This document shows, piece by piece, positions 1-9,300 of a stretch of DNA of 64,000 nt. Origin of the DNA: JAVEDQ01 sp963783105 (GTDB lineage: Bacteria; Actinomycetota; Actinomycetes; Frankiales; Frankiaceae); the NCBI GenBank assembly GCA_963783105.1, contig CAWAMI010000001.1, forward strand, positions 62,001-126,000, in the 5' to 3' direction. The notes under the pieces are model-generated. The model made no database searches. It was given only the letters and a program-made list of their open reading frames with translations, and was not told the origin of the DNA. Position numbers and translations under genes: made by a program. How positions within the stretch are numbered: position 1 is the first letter of the stretch; each line of letters begins with the position of its first letter.

Positions 1-1
1 A

Positions 2-1369
2 CTGCCCGGCTCGGGCATCGTCTACGGGCTGACGGTCGACCAGGTGACGTCGCTCGCCGGCTTCCTCGAGGAGACGCTGCACGACTCCGGGCTGCCGGTC
101 GCCGCCTACACGGGCGCGACGTCGCCGGAGGACCGGGGCCGCATCGAGGCCGATCTGAGGGACAACCGGCTGAAGGCGGTGGTCGCGACCTCCGCGTTGG
201 GGATGGGCTACGACAAGCCCGATCTCGGCTTCTGCATCCACGTCGGGTCGCCCGATTCGCCGGTGGCGTACTACCAGCAGGTCGGCCGGGCCGGCCGGGC
301 GCTCGAGAGCGCCGTCGGGGTCCTGCTGCCGGCCCCCGAGTCCGACGAGCGGATCTGGGACTACTTCGCCACCGCCACCATCCCCGATCCCGATGCCGCC
401 CGCCGGGTCCTGGCGTTGCTCGGCGATGCGGCCGAGCCGCTGTCCGTGCCGACCATCGAATCCGAGACCGGCCTGCGGCGTGGCCGGCTCGAGGCGCTGC
501 TGAAGACCCTGCGGGTCGACGGGGCGGTGGAGCGGGACGGGTCCGGTTGGACCGCGACCGGCTCGCCCTGGCACTACGACGCTGACAAGTACGCACGGAT
601 CATCTCCGCCCGCCGCGCTGAGGCCGGCCTGATGCGCAGCTACGCCGCGGGCGAGCGATGCCTGATGCAGGTGTTGACGGAGGCGCTCGACGACCCCGAC
701 GCCGGACGATGCGGGCGGTGTTCGGTCTGCACGGGTGAGCTTCCCCCGCCCGGGCTGCAGCCGGACGAGGCCCGGGTCACCGCCGCCCGGACGTTCCTGC
801 GGCAGCGGGACGTGGTCCTCGAACCCCGCCGGCAGTGGCCGAGCGGTCTGCGCCGGCCTGACTCGTTGCGCGGCCGGCTCCTGCCGCCGCTGCCGGGACG
901 GGCCGTGGCCTTCGCCGACGACCCGGCGTGGCGGTCCGTGATCGCCGAGCTCTCCGGTGCGGACGGCCCGCCGAGCGATGAACTGCGGGCAGCACTCGTC
1001 CAGGTGCTCGCGCGGTGGCGGCGGGACTGGGAGCAGCGGCCGGTCGCCGTCGTGTCGATGGCGAGCCGCTCTCGCCCGGAACGGGTGTCCGGGTTGGCGG
1101 CGCACGTCGCCGAGGTCGGCCGCCTCCCGCTGGTCGAGCCGTTCCGCGCCTCCGGTCCGTCGCCGGACGCGGACGTCGCCTCCTCGGCCCGCGTCGGCCA
1201 GCTTCTGGAGCGGCTGGACCTCGATCCGGCGGTCGCGCTGCCGGACGGTCCGGTCCTGCTGGTCGACGACGTCGCCCGGACCCGCTGGACACTCACCGTG
1301 GCGGGAGCACTGCTGCGGGCCGCCGGGGTACCCGCCGTGCTCCCCGTCGTCGGACACCTTCGGCCCTGA
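2..1369 (+). CDS. RecQ-family DNA helicase with C-terminal phosphoribosyltransferase-like domain (5' partial)
   Basis: The reading frame is open from the left edge, so the N-terminal ATPase half lies outside the window and 455 residues remain. The visible part starts in the second RecA lobe. It shows the helicase motif V region (ATSALGMGYDKPD) and motif VI (QQVGRAGR). A winged-helix-like stretch follows, then a Cys cluster (ERCLMQVL...GRCGRCSVC) typical of the RecQ zinc-binding subdomain. The last ~170 residues are not part of a classical RecQ. They contain a PRPP-loop-like segment VLLVDDVARTRWTLT near the C terminus, as in phosphoribosyltransferase folds. Such RecQ-PRTase fusions are known in actinobacteria, and the role of the added domain is unclear. 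A second, separate RecQ lies at 47682-49463. Expected role: ATP-dependent 3'-5' DNA unwinding in repair and recombination. Confidence 0.88.
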   Translation: MPGSGIVYGLTVDQVTSLAGFLEETLHDSGLPVAAYTGATSPEDRGRIEADLRDNRLKAVVATSALGMGYDKPDLGFCIHVGSPDSPVAYYQQVGRAGRALESAVGVLLPAPESDERIWDYFATATIPDPDAARRVLALLGDAAEPLSVPTIESETGLRRGRLEALLKTLRVDGAVERDGSGWTATGSPWHYDADKYARIISARRAEAGLMRSYAAGERCLMQVLTEALDDPDAGRCGRCSVCTGELPPPGLQPDEARVTAARTFLRQRDVVLEPRRQWPSGLRRPDSLRGRLLPPLPGRAVAFADDPAWRSVIAELSGADGPPSDELRAALVQVLARWRRDWEQRPVAVVSMASRSRPERVSGLAAHVAEVGRLPLVEPFRASGPSPDADVASSARVGQLLERLDLDPAVALPDGPVLLVDDVARTRWTLTVAGALLRAAGVPAVLPVVGHLRP

Positions 1370-1448
1370 ACGACTGTTCCCATCAACGCACCATCTCTGC
1401 GAGAGTTCAGCGGGGGTGGTCTTGGTCACGCGAGGGAAGGCAGATCTC

Positions 1449-2981
1449 ATGCAGCAACTCACCGGACTCGACGCGGCCTTCTTGGCCATGGAGACGCCGA
1501 CCGTCTACGGGCACGTCGGCAGCATCTGCATCCTCGACCCCAGCACGTCGCACGTCCCGTTCACGCTGGACCATCTGACGGAGGTCGTGCAGTCCCGCCT
1601 GCACCTGCTCCCGCCCTTCCGTCGGCGCCTGGTCGAGGTCCCGTTCGGCGTGGACCAGCCGTACTGGATCGAGGATCCCGACTTCGACATCGAGTTCCAC
1701 GTCCGCGAACTCGCTCTGCCGGCGCCGGGCGACGACCGCCAGCTCGCCGAGCAGGCGGCCCGCCTGCACGCGCGTCCGCTCGACCGCCGCCGTCCGCTGT
1801 GGGAGCTGTACCTGATCCACGGCCTGCAGGGCGGTCGCGCCGCGATCTACACGAAGGTCCACCACGCCGCCATCGACGGCGTCTCCGGCAACGACATCCT
1901 CACCGCGCTGCTCGACCTCACCCCCGAGGGGCGGGAGATCGAGGACGCGCCGCCGTGGGAGTGCGACCCGGTGCCGGGCAACATCCGGATGCTGGGCGCG
2001 AGCGCGTGGTCGCTCGCCTACCAGCCGCTGCGCGCCGCCAGGCTGACCTACGGCCTGGCCAAGTCGCTCCCGCGGCTCGCGAAGAGCCCGGCTCGACCTC
2101 GGCTCCCGGTGATCGACGACCTGTTGGGCCGGGACTCCCGGGTCGTGCTGCCGTCGGCTCCGCTCCGGGCGCCGCACACGCCGTTCAACAAGTCGATCAC
2201 CGGGCACCGCCGCTGGTCGTTCCGGGACATCGACCTCGAAGACGTGAAGCGCATCAAGAACGCGGCCGGCCTCACCGTGAACGACGTCGTCATGGCGCTG
2301 TGTGCCGGCGCCCTGCGTCGCTGGCTCCGGGACCACGACGCCCTGCCGGAAGAGCCGCTCGTCGCTGCCGTGCCGGTCTCCATCCGGGCGGAGGGCGAGA
2401 AGCTCGGCAACCGGGTCTCGTCGATGCTCGCGCCGCTGCCGACGAACGTCGACGACCCGGGCGAGCGGATGCGGCTGTCGCACCAGGCGATGCTGGGCGC
2501 CAAGGAGCAGCACGGCGCCCTGCCGGCGGACCTTCTCGGCGACGTCACCCAGTTCGCCGCCCCCGCCCTGGCGGGTCAGGCCGCGCGGCTCGCGGCACGG
2601 ATGCGTCTGGTCGAGCGGATCAGCCCGTTCAACCTGATCATCTCGAACGTGCCGGGCCCGAACATCCCGCTCTACTACGCCGGCGCCCAGCTGCTCGCCT
2701 ACTACCCGCTGTCCGCGATCGCCGACGGCCAGGGCCTCAACATCACCGTCATGAGCTACGGCGGGAAGATGTTCTTCGGCCTCATCTCCGACCGTGAGCT
2801 GGTGCCGGACCTCGATGCGATGGCCGGCTACCTGGTCGACGAGCTGAACGAGTTGCTCGCGACGGTCACGCCGGACGGCGCGCCCGTTCCGCGGACCGGC
2901 GGCGCCGAGGGAGTCGCCGGTGGCGCCGCCGCTCCCGTCGCCTCGGGGACCGGCTCGACCAAGAGCAGGGCCGGCGTCTGA
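1449..2981 (+). CDS. wax ester synthase / diacylglycerol O-acyltransferase (WS/DGAT)
   Basis: A 510-residue protein of the bacterial WS/DGAT family, which transfers acyl groups from acyl-CoA to fatty alcohols or diacylglycerol to make storage lipid. The N terminus MQQLTGLDAAFLAMET is family-typical. The catalytic HHxxxDG motif is intact (HHAAIDG, residues ~138-144). The C-terminal PLF-like and NISNVPGP-like block is present as IISNVPGPNIPLYYAGA. The ATG was chosen because GAGGGAAGG lies 8-9 nt upstream; the frame is open further upstream, but that stretch does not resemble the family. The last ~40 residues are Gly/Ala/Pro-rich and probably disordered. It stands ~80 nt after the RecQ gene on the same strand. 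The fatty-alcohol oxidase/aldehyde dehydrogenase pair at 17-21 kb may act on related substrates. Confidence 0.93.
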   Translation: MQQLTGLDAAFLAMETPTVYGHVGSICILDPSTSHVPFTLDHLTEVVQSRLHLLPPFRRRLVEVPFGVDQPYWIEDPDFDIEFHVRELALPAPGDDRQLAEQAARLHARPLDRRRPLWELYLIHGLQGGRAAIYTKVHHAAIDGVSGNDILTALLDLTPEGREIEDAPPWECDPVPGNIRMLGASAWSLAYQPLRAARLTYGLAKSLPRLAKSPARPRLPVIDDLLGRDSRVVLPSAPLRAPHTPFNKSITGHRRWSFRDIDLEDVKRIKNAAGLTVNDVVMALCAGALRRWLRDHDALPEEPLVAAVPVSIRAEGEKLGNRVSSMLAPLPTNVDDPGERMRLSHQAMLGAKEQHGALPADLLGDVTQFAAPALAGQAARLAARMRLVERISPFNLIISNVPGPNIPLYYAGAQLLAYYPLSAIADGQGLNITVMSYGGKMFFGLISDRELVPDLDAMAGYLVDELNELLATVTPDGAPVPRTGGAEGVAGGAAAPVASGTGSTKSRAGV

Positions 2982-3094
2982 CGCCGGACGGCGGTCGCCT
3001 CGCTCCGTCGAGAGGGTGAGGGCGGGAGCCTCAGCCAGGTGACGCCGGGAGGGGCATCCAGCGACCCGGCGCCGTGGATGTCAGGCTGATAGCG

Positions 3095-4333
3095 ATGAGC
3101 GATCTCTCCCACGAGCTCGGGATGACCGGGCCCGCGCCCGCCGACGCAGCCACCGCGGCGGACGCGGGCGCGGAGGTGCCCGCGGGCCCGCCCGAGCCGG
3201 GGTCGCCCGAGCCGGGGTCGCCCGAGCCGGGGTCGCCCGCCACGGCCGCGGAAGGCGCCGACAGCGGTCCGTCCGGCGACGCCGGTCTCTCGTCCGGCAG
3301 TCGCCGCCGGCTGCTGCTGCGCCGGATGGCGGGGCTCACGATCACGGGTGCAGCGCTCTACGTGGTCGCTCCGACCGTGCTGTCGGTGCTGCACGAGTTC
3401 CCGCAGCTGCGCCACGTCGACCCGATCTGGTTCGCCGTGTTGACGGTGCTGCAGATCGCCTGCTTCGCCGGCACCTGGATCCTGGTCCGCTTCGCGCTGC
3501 GGACCAGGCGCTGGTTCCCGATCATCACCTCGCAGCTCGCCGGCAACGCGGTCAGCCGCGTGCTGCCCGGCGGGGTGGCGGCCGGGCCGGCGCTGCAGGC
3601 CGCGATGCTCGCCCGCTCGGGCTATCCCGGGGTTCTCGCGGCGACGGCGATGAGCTCGACCGGCCTTCTGCTCACCGGTGTGCTGCTGATGCTCCCGCTG
3701 CTGGCGGTCCCGGCGGTGCTGGCCGGGCTCAGCCTTCCCCGGGCGCTCGAGTTCGGCCTGATCCTGTCGCTGATCCTGGCCGTCCTCATCGTCGGCGTCG
3801 GGGTGCTCCTGCTGCGGACGGACGCGCTGCTGCATCGCGCCGCACAGGTCACGACCTGGATCCGGCTCCACGTCCTGCGGCGCGACGGCGACACGGCGGC
3901 GCTGACCGCGAAGCTGCTGGCCGAGCGGGACGAGGTGCGTCGCTCGTTCGCCCGCAACCCTTATCGCGCGTTGACCATCGCCGCCATCACGCGCCTGCTC
4001 GACTACGCGACGCTCGTCGCCGCCCTGCTGGCGGTCGGCGTCGACACGAGCCCGACGCTGGTGCTGCTCGCGTTCGTCGGCTCGGCCGCCCTGTCGATGG
4101 TGCCGATCACGCCGGGCGGGCTGGGACTCGTGGAGGCGGGCCTCACGGGGTTGCTGGCCTTGGCGGGAGTGCCGCTCAACGAGGCGCTCGTCGGCACGCT
4201 TCTCTACCGGCTCACGTCGTACTGGGCGCCGCTTCCGGTCGGTCTGGTGGCCTATCTCTACTGGCACCAGCACGCGGCGGTGGACAGGGAGCGCCACCTC
4301 GAGGTGCCGGAGGAGAAGGTCGAGGCGGCATGA
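3095..4333 (+). CDS. YbhN/AglD-type flippase-like membrane protein (LPG synthase TM-domain family)
   Basis: A 412-residue integral membrane protein. Residues ~1-70 form a Pro/Gly/Glu-rich cytoplasmic tail with three perfect EPGSP repeats. A multi-spanning domain of the UPF0104 / lysylphosphatidylglycerol-synthetase TM family follows, with GNAVSRVLPGGVAAGPALQA and PITPGGLGLVEAGLTGLL, the two family signature regions. It has about 8 predicted helices. The soluble aminoacyl-transferase domain of MprF is absent, so a lipid or polyprenol-sugar translocation role is inferred from family only. ATG at 3095 was chosen over GTG at 3074; neither has a strong ribosome binding site. It converges with the VanZ-like gene 12 nt downstream. 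Confidence 0.8.
   Translation: MSDLSHELGMTGPAPADAATAADAGAEVPAGPPEPGSPEPGSPEPGSPATAAEGADSGPSGDAGLSSGSRRRLLLRRMAGLTITGAALYVVAPTVLSVLHEFPQLRHVDPIWFAVLTVLQIACFAGTWILVRFALRTRRWFPIITSQLAGNAVSRVLPGGVAAGPALQAAMLARSGYPGVLAATAMSSTGLLLTGVLLMLPLLAVPAVLAGLSLPRALEFGLILSLILAVLIVGVGVLLLRTDALLHRAAQVTTWIRLHVLRRDGDTAALTAKLLAERDEVRRSFARNPYRALTIAAITRLLDYATLVAALLAVGVDTSPTLVLLAFVGSAALSMVPITPGGLGLVEAGLTGLLALAGVPLNEALVGTLLYRLTSYWAPLPVGLVAYLYWHQHAAVDRERHLEVPEEKVEAA
3194..3238 (+). repeat. in-frame 15-bp tandem repeat, 3 perfect copies
   Basis: GAGCCGGGGTCGCCC occurs three times head to tail and encodes (EPGSP)3 in the N-terminal tail of the YbhN-like protein. Unit length is a multiple of three, so copy-number change would not break the frame. 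Confidence 0.95.
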
Positions 4334-4345
4334 CCGCGGACCGTG

Positions 4346-4723
4346 CTACGACCGCCTCAGCCACCGGCTCGTCAGCGGCGCGAGCAGCAGGCCGGCGGTG
4401 ATGCCGCAGAAGTCCGCCAGCGCGTCCGTCGGGCTGGACGACCGGTCGGCCTCCAGCCCCTGGATCAGCTCGCTGCCCACGGCATAGGCGATCAGGCCGC
4501 CGACGAGTACCGGCGCTGGGATGCGCGTGCGGCGGCCGAGGGCCGCCAGCGTCGTGAAGATCAGGAAGTGCACAACCTTGTCGCTGCCGGGGAAGGGACC
4601 CTCCCCCGGCGCGTTCGGGCTGAAGAGCATGACGGCGCTGACGGCGAGGGCGACGAGGAACGCGGGCACGCCTATCAGCGTGCCCGCGTCCCTGGTTCCG
4701 TGCTCAAAAGCCCGTGCGCTCAC
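4346..4723 (-). CDS. VanZ-like small membrane protein
   Basis: A 125-residue membrane protein. The N-terminal helix (TLIGVPAFLVALAVSAVML) is followed by the PGSDKVVHFLIFTTLA segment, with Asp/Lys/His as in VanZ-family proteins, a further helix and a conserved glutamate region (AYAVGSELIQGLEADRSSSPTDALADFCGITAG). VanZ proteins give low-level teicoplanin resistance in enterococci, but most homologues are uncharacterised and no resistance role should be assumed here. GTG at 4723 was chosen because the frame upstream overlaps the oxidase gene and loses similarity. The gene follows the oxidase with a 23-nt gap on the same strand and may be cotranscribed. Confidence 0.75.
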   Translation of the reverse strand: MSARAFEHGTRDAGTLIGVPAFLVALAVSAVMLFSPNAPGEGPFPGSDKVVHFLIFTTLAALGRRTRIPAPVLVGGLIAYAVGSELIQGLEADRSSSPTDALADFCGITAGLLLAPLTSRWLRRS

Positions 4724-4746
4724 GACCCCGCGCCGGGAGCCCGCGC

Positions 4747-6198
4747 TCAGCGCGGCTCGGGCACCTGCCCGGCCGAGAGCGGGCTCGTGTCCACCCGGTG
4801 GTTCGCCACGAACAGACCCTGAGGGTCGACCGCCGCCCGGATCGCGCGGAGCCGGGCGTAGTCGGCGGCCGCGTATCCGGTCGAGGTGTCGAGCGCCGCC
4901 TCGGCGAAGTTGAGGTAGTGCCGGCCGTTCGACCACGGCGCGAGCGCCTTCATGAGCCGGGTGGCGTCCGCCTGCCCCTGCGCGGCGATCTCGGGGCTGA
5001 GGGCCATCGCGGCGCCGAACAGGACGAACTGCCCCTCGAGTCGGGGCAGAACGCCCGCGCCGTCGTGCGGCCGGCCGAGCTGGCCGCCGAGCTGGCGGAG
5101 TTCGGCCATCAGCAGCGAGCTCCCGGAACCCGGCCCCGCGGTGGCGACGAGAGCCCGGATCGCCTCGGCGGGTAGCGCGGAGAGCATCGAGGAGTCGCTG
5201 ATCGCCGGGGTCGGGCCCTCCGGGTCACCGTGGATGCGGACCAGAGCGGCGGCCGGCATCCGCGTGAACATGTCGATCTCCGGCTCGAGGTCGCGCAGGG
5301 GAGCGAGGATCTCCTCCGCACGGGCGTCGTCGGCGAGCACCGCGCCGTCGATGACGACGAGGTTGCGCCCGCGGATCGGCTCGGGGATCTCCTCGATCGG
5401 CGGCAGCTGCATGATCCGGAAGGAGGTGGTGACCTCGTCCGGGGCGTCGACGGACCAGCTCGCCCAGCGGGTCAGCACCTTCTCGGCGTGCGACCAGTCC
5501 CAGGCCAGCATGCCGCCGTACGCCGTCTCGATCGGGTACAGCCGGAACGAGAGGCTGGTGACCAGCCCGAGGTTGCCGCCGCCGCCGCGGAGCGCCCAGA
5601 ACAGGTCGGCGTCGGTGCCCTCGGAGTTCGCGTCGACGTGGCGGACGGCGCCGTCGGCGGTGACGATCGTGGCGCCGGTGATGCTGTTCGTCTGCAGGCC
5701 CAGCTTCCGCGCGAACCAGCCCATCCCGCCGCCGAGCGAGTAGCCGGAGACGCCGACGTCGGGTGACGACCCGTGCAGCGTCGCCAGACCGTGCTGCGCC
5801 GCCGCCTCGACGACGTCGAGCCACAGGACACCGGCGCCGACCGTCGCGATCTGCCGCTCGGCGTCGATCTCGACCGACGTCATCGCCGACGTGCGCACCA
5901 GCAGGACGTCGTCGAGCCCGCCCTCGGCCAGCGGACCCGGGTTGTGTCCGGTGCTCTGCGGCGCGACGCGGAGGCCGGCGGCGCGGGCACCGCGGACGAC
6001 CGCGGCGGCCTCCTCGGCGTTGGCCGGGTAGGCGACGGCGGCGGGCCGCTGGTCGACGGCGACGTTCCAGGGCTGCCGGGCGGCGTCGTAGCCGGGGTCG
6101 CCGGGCAGGGACACGGCGCCACCGCAGAGGCTGCGCAGGTCGGCGACGCCGCCGAAGGTGCTGGGGCTGCTGATCTCGACGCGGGGCTCGACGGACAT
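4747..6198 (-). CDS. FAD-linked oxidase of the berberine-bridge-enzyme family
   Basis: A 483-residue VAO/PCMH-type flavoprotein. It has an N-terminal FAD_binding_4 domain (residues ~40-210) with QSTGHNPGP, where the His is the probable 8-alpha-histidyl FAD attachment site, and YSLGGGMGW and ALRGGGGNLGLVT as flavin-loop motifs. The C-terminal BBE segment is YLNFAEAA...ADYARLRAIRAAVDPQGLF. The Cys used by plant BBE for the second covalent flavin bond is replaced (SSPDVGVSGY), so at most one covalent link is expected. ATG at 6198 has AGGAGA 5 nt upstream. No signal peptide is visible. Substrate unknown; the family oxidises sugars, alkaloids and polyketides. It lies 135 nt downstream of the SARP-type regulator and could be its target. 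Confidence 0.85.
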   Translation of the reverse strand: MSVEPRVEISSPSTFGGVADLRSLCGGAVSLPGDPGYDAARQPWNVAVDQRPAAVAYPANAEEAAAVVRGARAAGLRVAPQSTGHNPGPLAEGGLDDVLLVRTSAMTSVEIDAERQIATVGAGVLWLDVVEAAAQHGLATLHGSSPDVGVSGYSLGGGMGWFARKLGLQTNSITGATIVTADGAVRHVDANSEGTDADLFWALRGGGGNLGLVTSLSFRLYPIETAYGGMLAWDWSHAEKVLTRWASWSVDAPDEVTTSFRIMQLPPIEEIPEPIRGRNLVVIDGAVLADDARAEEILAPLRDLEPEIDMFTRMPAAALVRIHGDPEGPTPAISDSSMLSALPAEAIRALVATAGPGSGSSLLMAELRQLGGQLGRPHDGAGVLPRLEGQFVLFGAAMALSPEIAAQGQADATRLMKALAPWSNGRHYLNFAEAALDTSTGYAAADYARLRAIRAAVDPQGLFVANHRVDTSPLSAGQVPEPR

Positions 6199-6333
6199 GG
6201 GATCTCCTCGGATGCGCTCTCCCGGCGGCGGTCGCCCCGGGCTTCGGGGATGACCGTCGCGCAGGCACCTTGCGAGGCTCCTGTCAGCGACTTGCAGACC
6301 GACGACAAGCCGCGGACGTGCCGGCGGTGGACC

Positions 6334-9300
6334 TCAGGACAGGGAGGCTCCGAAGCCCCGGCGTCCGCGCCCCGCCTCGACGCCTCCGGCCGGGTCGCTC
6401 GGGTCGGCGGCCGCCGCAAGAGCCGCCGCCAGGTCCTCGTCGGGGCCCACGCCCAGCCGTTCGCGGACGTCGGCGAGATGCTGCTCGACGACCCGGGGGG
6501 TGAGGAACAGCGCCTGCGCCACGTCGCGGAGCGCGACCCCGTCGGCGGCCAGCATCGCGACCCGCCGCTGAGTGGACGTCAGCGCCGCGAGACCGACCTT
6601 GCGCACCTCGGGGACGACGACGCCCGCCTCGCCCAACGCCGCGGTCGTCCGCCGGCGGAGTCGGTCGGCCGAGCAGCTCTCGGCCACCTCGAGCGCCCGC
6701 AGCAGCAGGCCGACCGCCCGCGCCCGGTCGGTCGGGGCGGCGGACAGCAGCGCCTCCCCGAGCGCGAACAACGCCTCGCCGTGCTCGAGCCGGGCCAGGG
6801 AGTGGGCGAGCAGCATCTCGGCGTCGCCGAGTTCGGCCATCCCCCGCTCGGGGTCCTCCGCCAACCGCAGCTGCCCCGCCTGCCGCCGGAGGGCGCCCCG
6901 GATGCTCTCGGCGCCCCACCGGTCGGCCGCCGCGATCTGCTCGTCCAGGATGGCCAGCGCCTCCGGGGTGCGGCCCATGCCGGCGAGCGCGGCCGCCAGC
7001 AGCTCCGGACCGCGGCGCCAGGCGGGGTTGCGGACGTGCGGCACGAGCGCGTTGGCCTCCTCGAGCAGCGGCACGGCCACCGCCCAGCGCTCCTCGGCCA
7101 GCAGGACCGAGGCCTCGGCCTCGAGCATGAGGCGGTGCCCGTCCGAGCCCGGTACCGGCGGGTGAGAGCTGGACAGGTGGCGTCGCGCCTCCGCGACGCG
7201 GTCCTGGTCGATGAGGCAGCGGATCAGCTCGGCCTCGGCGTAGGGGTCGCCGCTACCGGAGGCGTAGTACATGGACAGCTGCTCGATGGAGGTCCGCAGC
7301 GACTCCTCCGCCTCGGGCAGCTCGCCCCGGTGGCGCAGCGAATAGCCGCGCCACAGCGACACCGACAGCACCGCGAACAGCGAGCCACGCTGGTGTGCGA
7401 GCGCGACGGCGTTCTCCCACAACGGCATCACGTCGACGTCCGCCAGGTCCTGCACCATCGTGGCGACCACCCACAGCAGGCCGTTGTCGGCTGCGTAGAG
7501 GCTGCCCCCTTCCAGCGCCTGCTGCGCCATCTCGATCACCCGCTGCCGAGGCTCCACGACGCACATCCGTTCCCAGGCGATCTGGGCGGCCAGCATGCGC
7601 GCGCCCGGGCCGCCCCCCTCCGGCGTCGGCTCGGCGAATCCGGCCGCGACGAGCTGCCATTCCGCGGCGTCGAGCCCGTGCATGTGCACGCTGATCCTGC
7701 CGAGGGCGAGTAGCCCCTGGCGCTCGTCGACGAACGTCTCGGGCAGCTCCGCGCGGGCGTCCCGGGCGAACGCGGCGGCCGTGCCACGAGGGGCGATGAA
7801 GACCATCGTCCGCGCGAGGGCGAGCGCGGCGCCGGCCCGGCGCCCGTGGTCCGGCAGCGCGCCGTAGGCCTCGGAGAGGTCGGCGAGCGCCGCCGGACCG
7901 TCGATGAACGACTCGGCGCGGGCGAGTTCGAGCAGCACCTCGGCACGGTCGGTCGGCGCCGGCGGCTCGGCGATGGCCCGGCGCAGGTAGCTGGTCGCGC
8001 CGTCCGGGGCGCCGCGCCGCATGGCCGCCGCGGCCGCGTGCCGGAGCACGTCCACCGCCCACCCGTCGGCCCGGCGGGGCGCGAGCAGCAGTTGCGCCGC
8101 CACCTGCTCGGGCGTGGCGCCGGCCCGATCGAGCAGCCGGGCGGCGCGGTCGTGCAGCAGCTCCCGCTCGCCCGGCGAGAGGTCGCTGACCACGGCGTTG
8201 CGCACGAGGGCGTGTACGAACGCCAGCGGCGATTCCGGGCGCAGCACCTCTACCCGCGCGAGCCCGGCTGTCGCGGCGGCCGCCGAGGCCTCGTCGAGAC
8301 CCGCGAGGGCGGCGACGACCGGCAGCGCCGCGCCGTCCCCGAGCACGGCGAGGGCGCGGGCGACGGCACTCGCCGCGTCCGGCAGCCGGCTCAGCCGCAG
8401 CAGGACCATGCTGCCGATCGCCCGGCTGCCGAGAGCCCGGGCGGTGTCGGCGTGCGCGGCGTCGGGCCGCACGCCCTCGCTCTCCAGGGCCCGCAGGAGC
8501 TGCCGGAGCAGCAGCGGGTTGCCCGAGGTCGTGTCGTAGCAGGCGGCGGTGAACGCCGGGTCGGGCTCGCAGCGCAGGCTGGTCGAGATGATCCGCCGCA
8601 GACCGGCGGCGGACAGCGGCGCCGGCCGGATCGGGACCGTGGCGACGTCGACCCGGAGCTCGTCGAGCAGCTGCTCGTCGACGGCCTGCTCGCCGGTGCG
8701 GACGGTGGCGATGATCAGGACCGGCAGCCCCTCGAGGCGACGGACGAGGTAGGTCAGGTAGCGCAGCGAGCCGCTGTCGCACCAGTGCAGGTCGTCGACG
8801 ACGAGGACCAGCGGCCGGTCGGCCGCGAGGTTGAGGGTCAGCCAGTAGAGGCCGTGCAGGGTCGCGAACGAGGACTCGTCGGCGTCCGCTCCGGCCGGCG
8901 CGCCCGGGTCGACGTCGAAGACCGGGCCTGCGGCGACCGCCGACCCGCGCAGGAGCTGGTCGCGACGGGCCGGATCGGCGAGCAGCGGCTCGAACAGCTG
9001 TCGCACGGCCCCGAAGCCGAACTCGCGTTCCAACTCGCTGCAGCGGGCGTTGAGCAGGGTGGCGCCGGCGTCGAGCACCAGGTGCCGGGCCTCGGCGAGC
9101 AGCCGGCTCTTGCCGATGCCGGCGGGACCGGAGATGAGCGCCAGCCGGCCCGAGCCATCGAGCGCGTCGGCGAGGCAGGCGTCGAGCTCGGCGACCTCAC
9201 GGTCGCGCTCGACCATCTCGTCGCGCGGTCGGCGACCACCGGCGGAGCGGCGGGTGACCGGCGCCGGGGGCTGCTCGCCCCGGTCGGCCGCCCCGTCCGG

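Noticed and set aside
640..1386. 248-codon minus-strand frame and other long frames inside the first RecQ gene
   Set aside because: Arg/Ser-rich translation with no motif, opposite a gene with helicase motifs.
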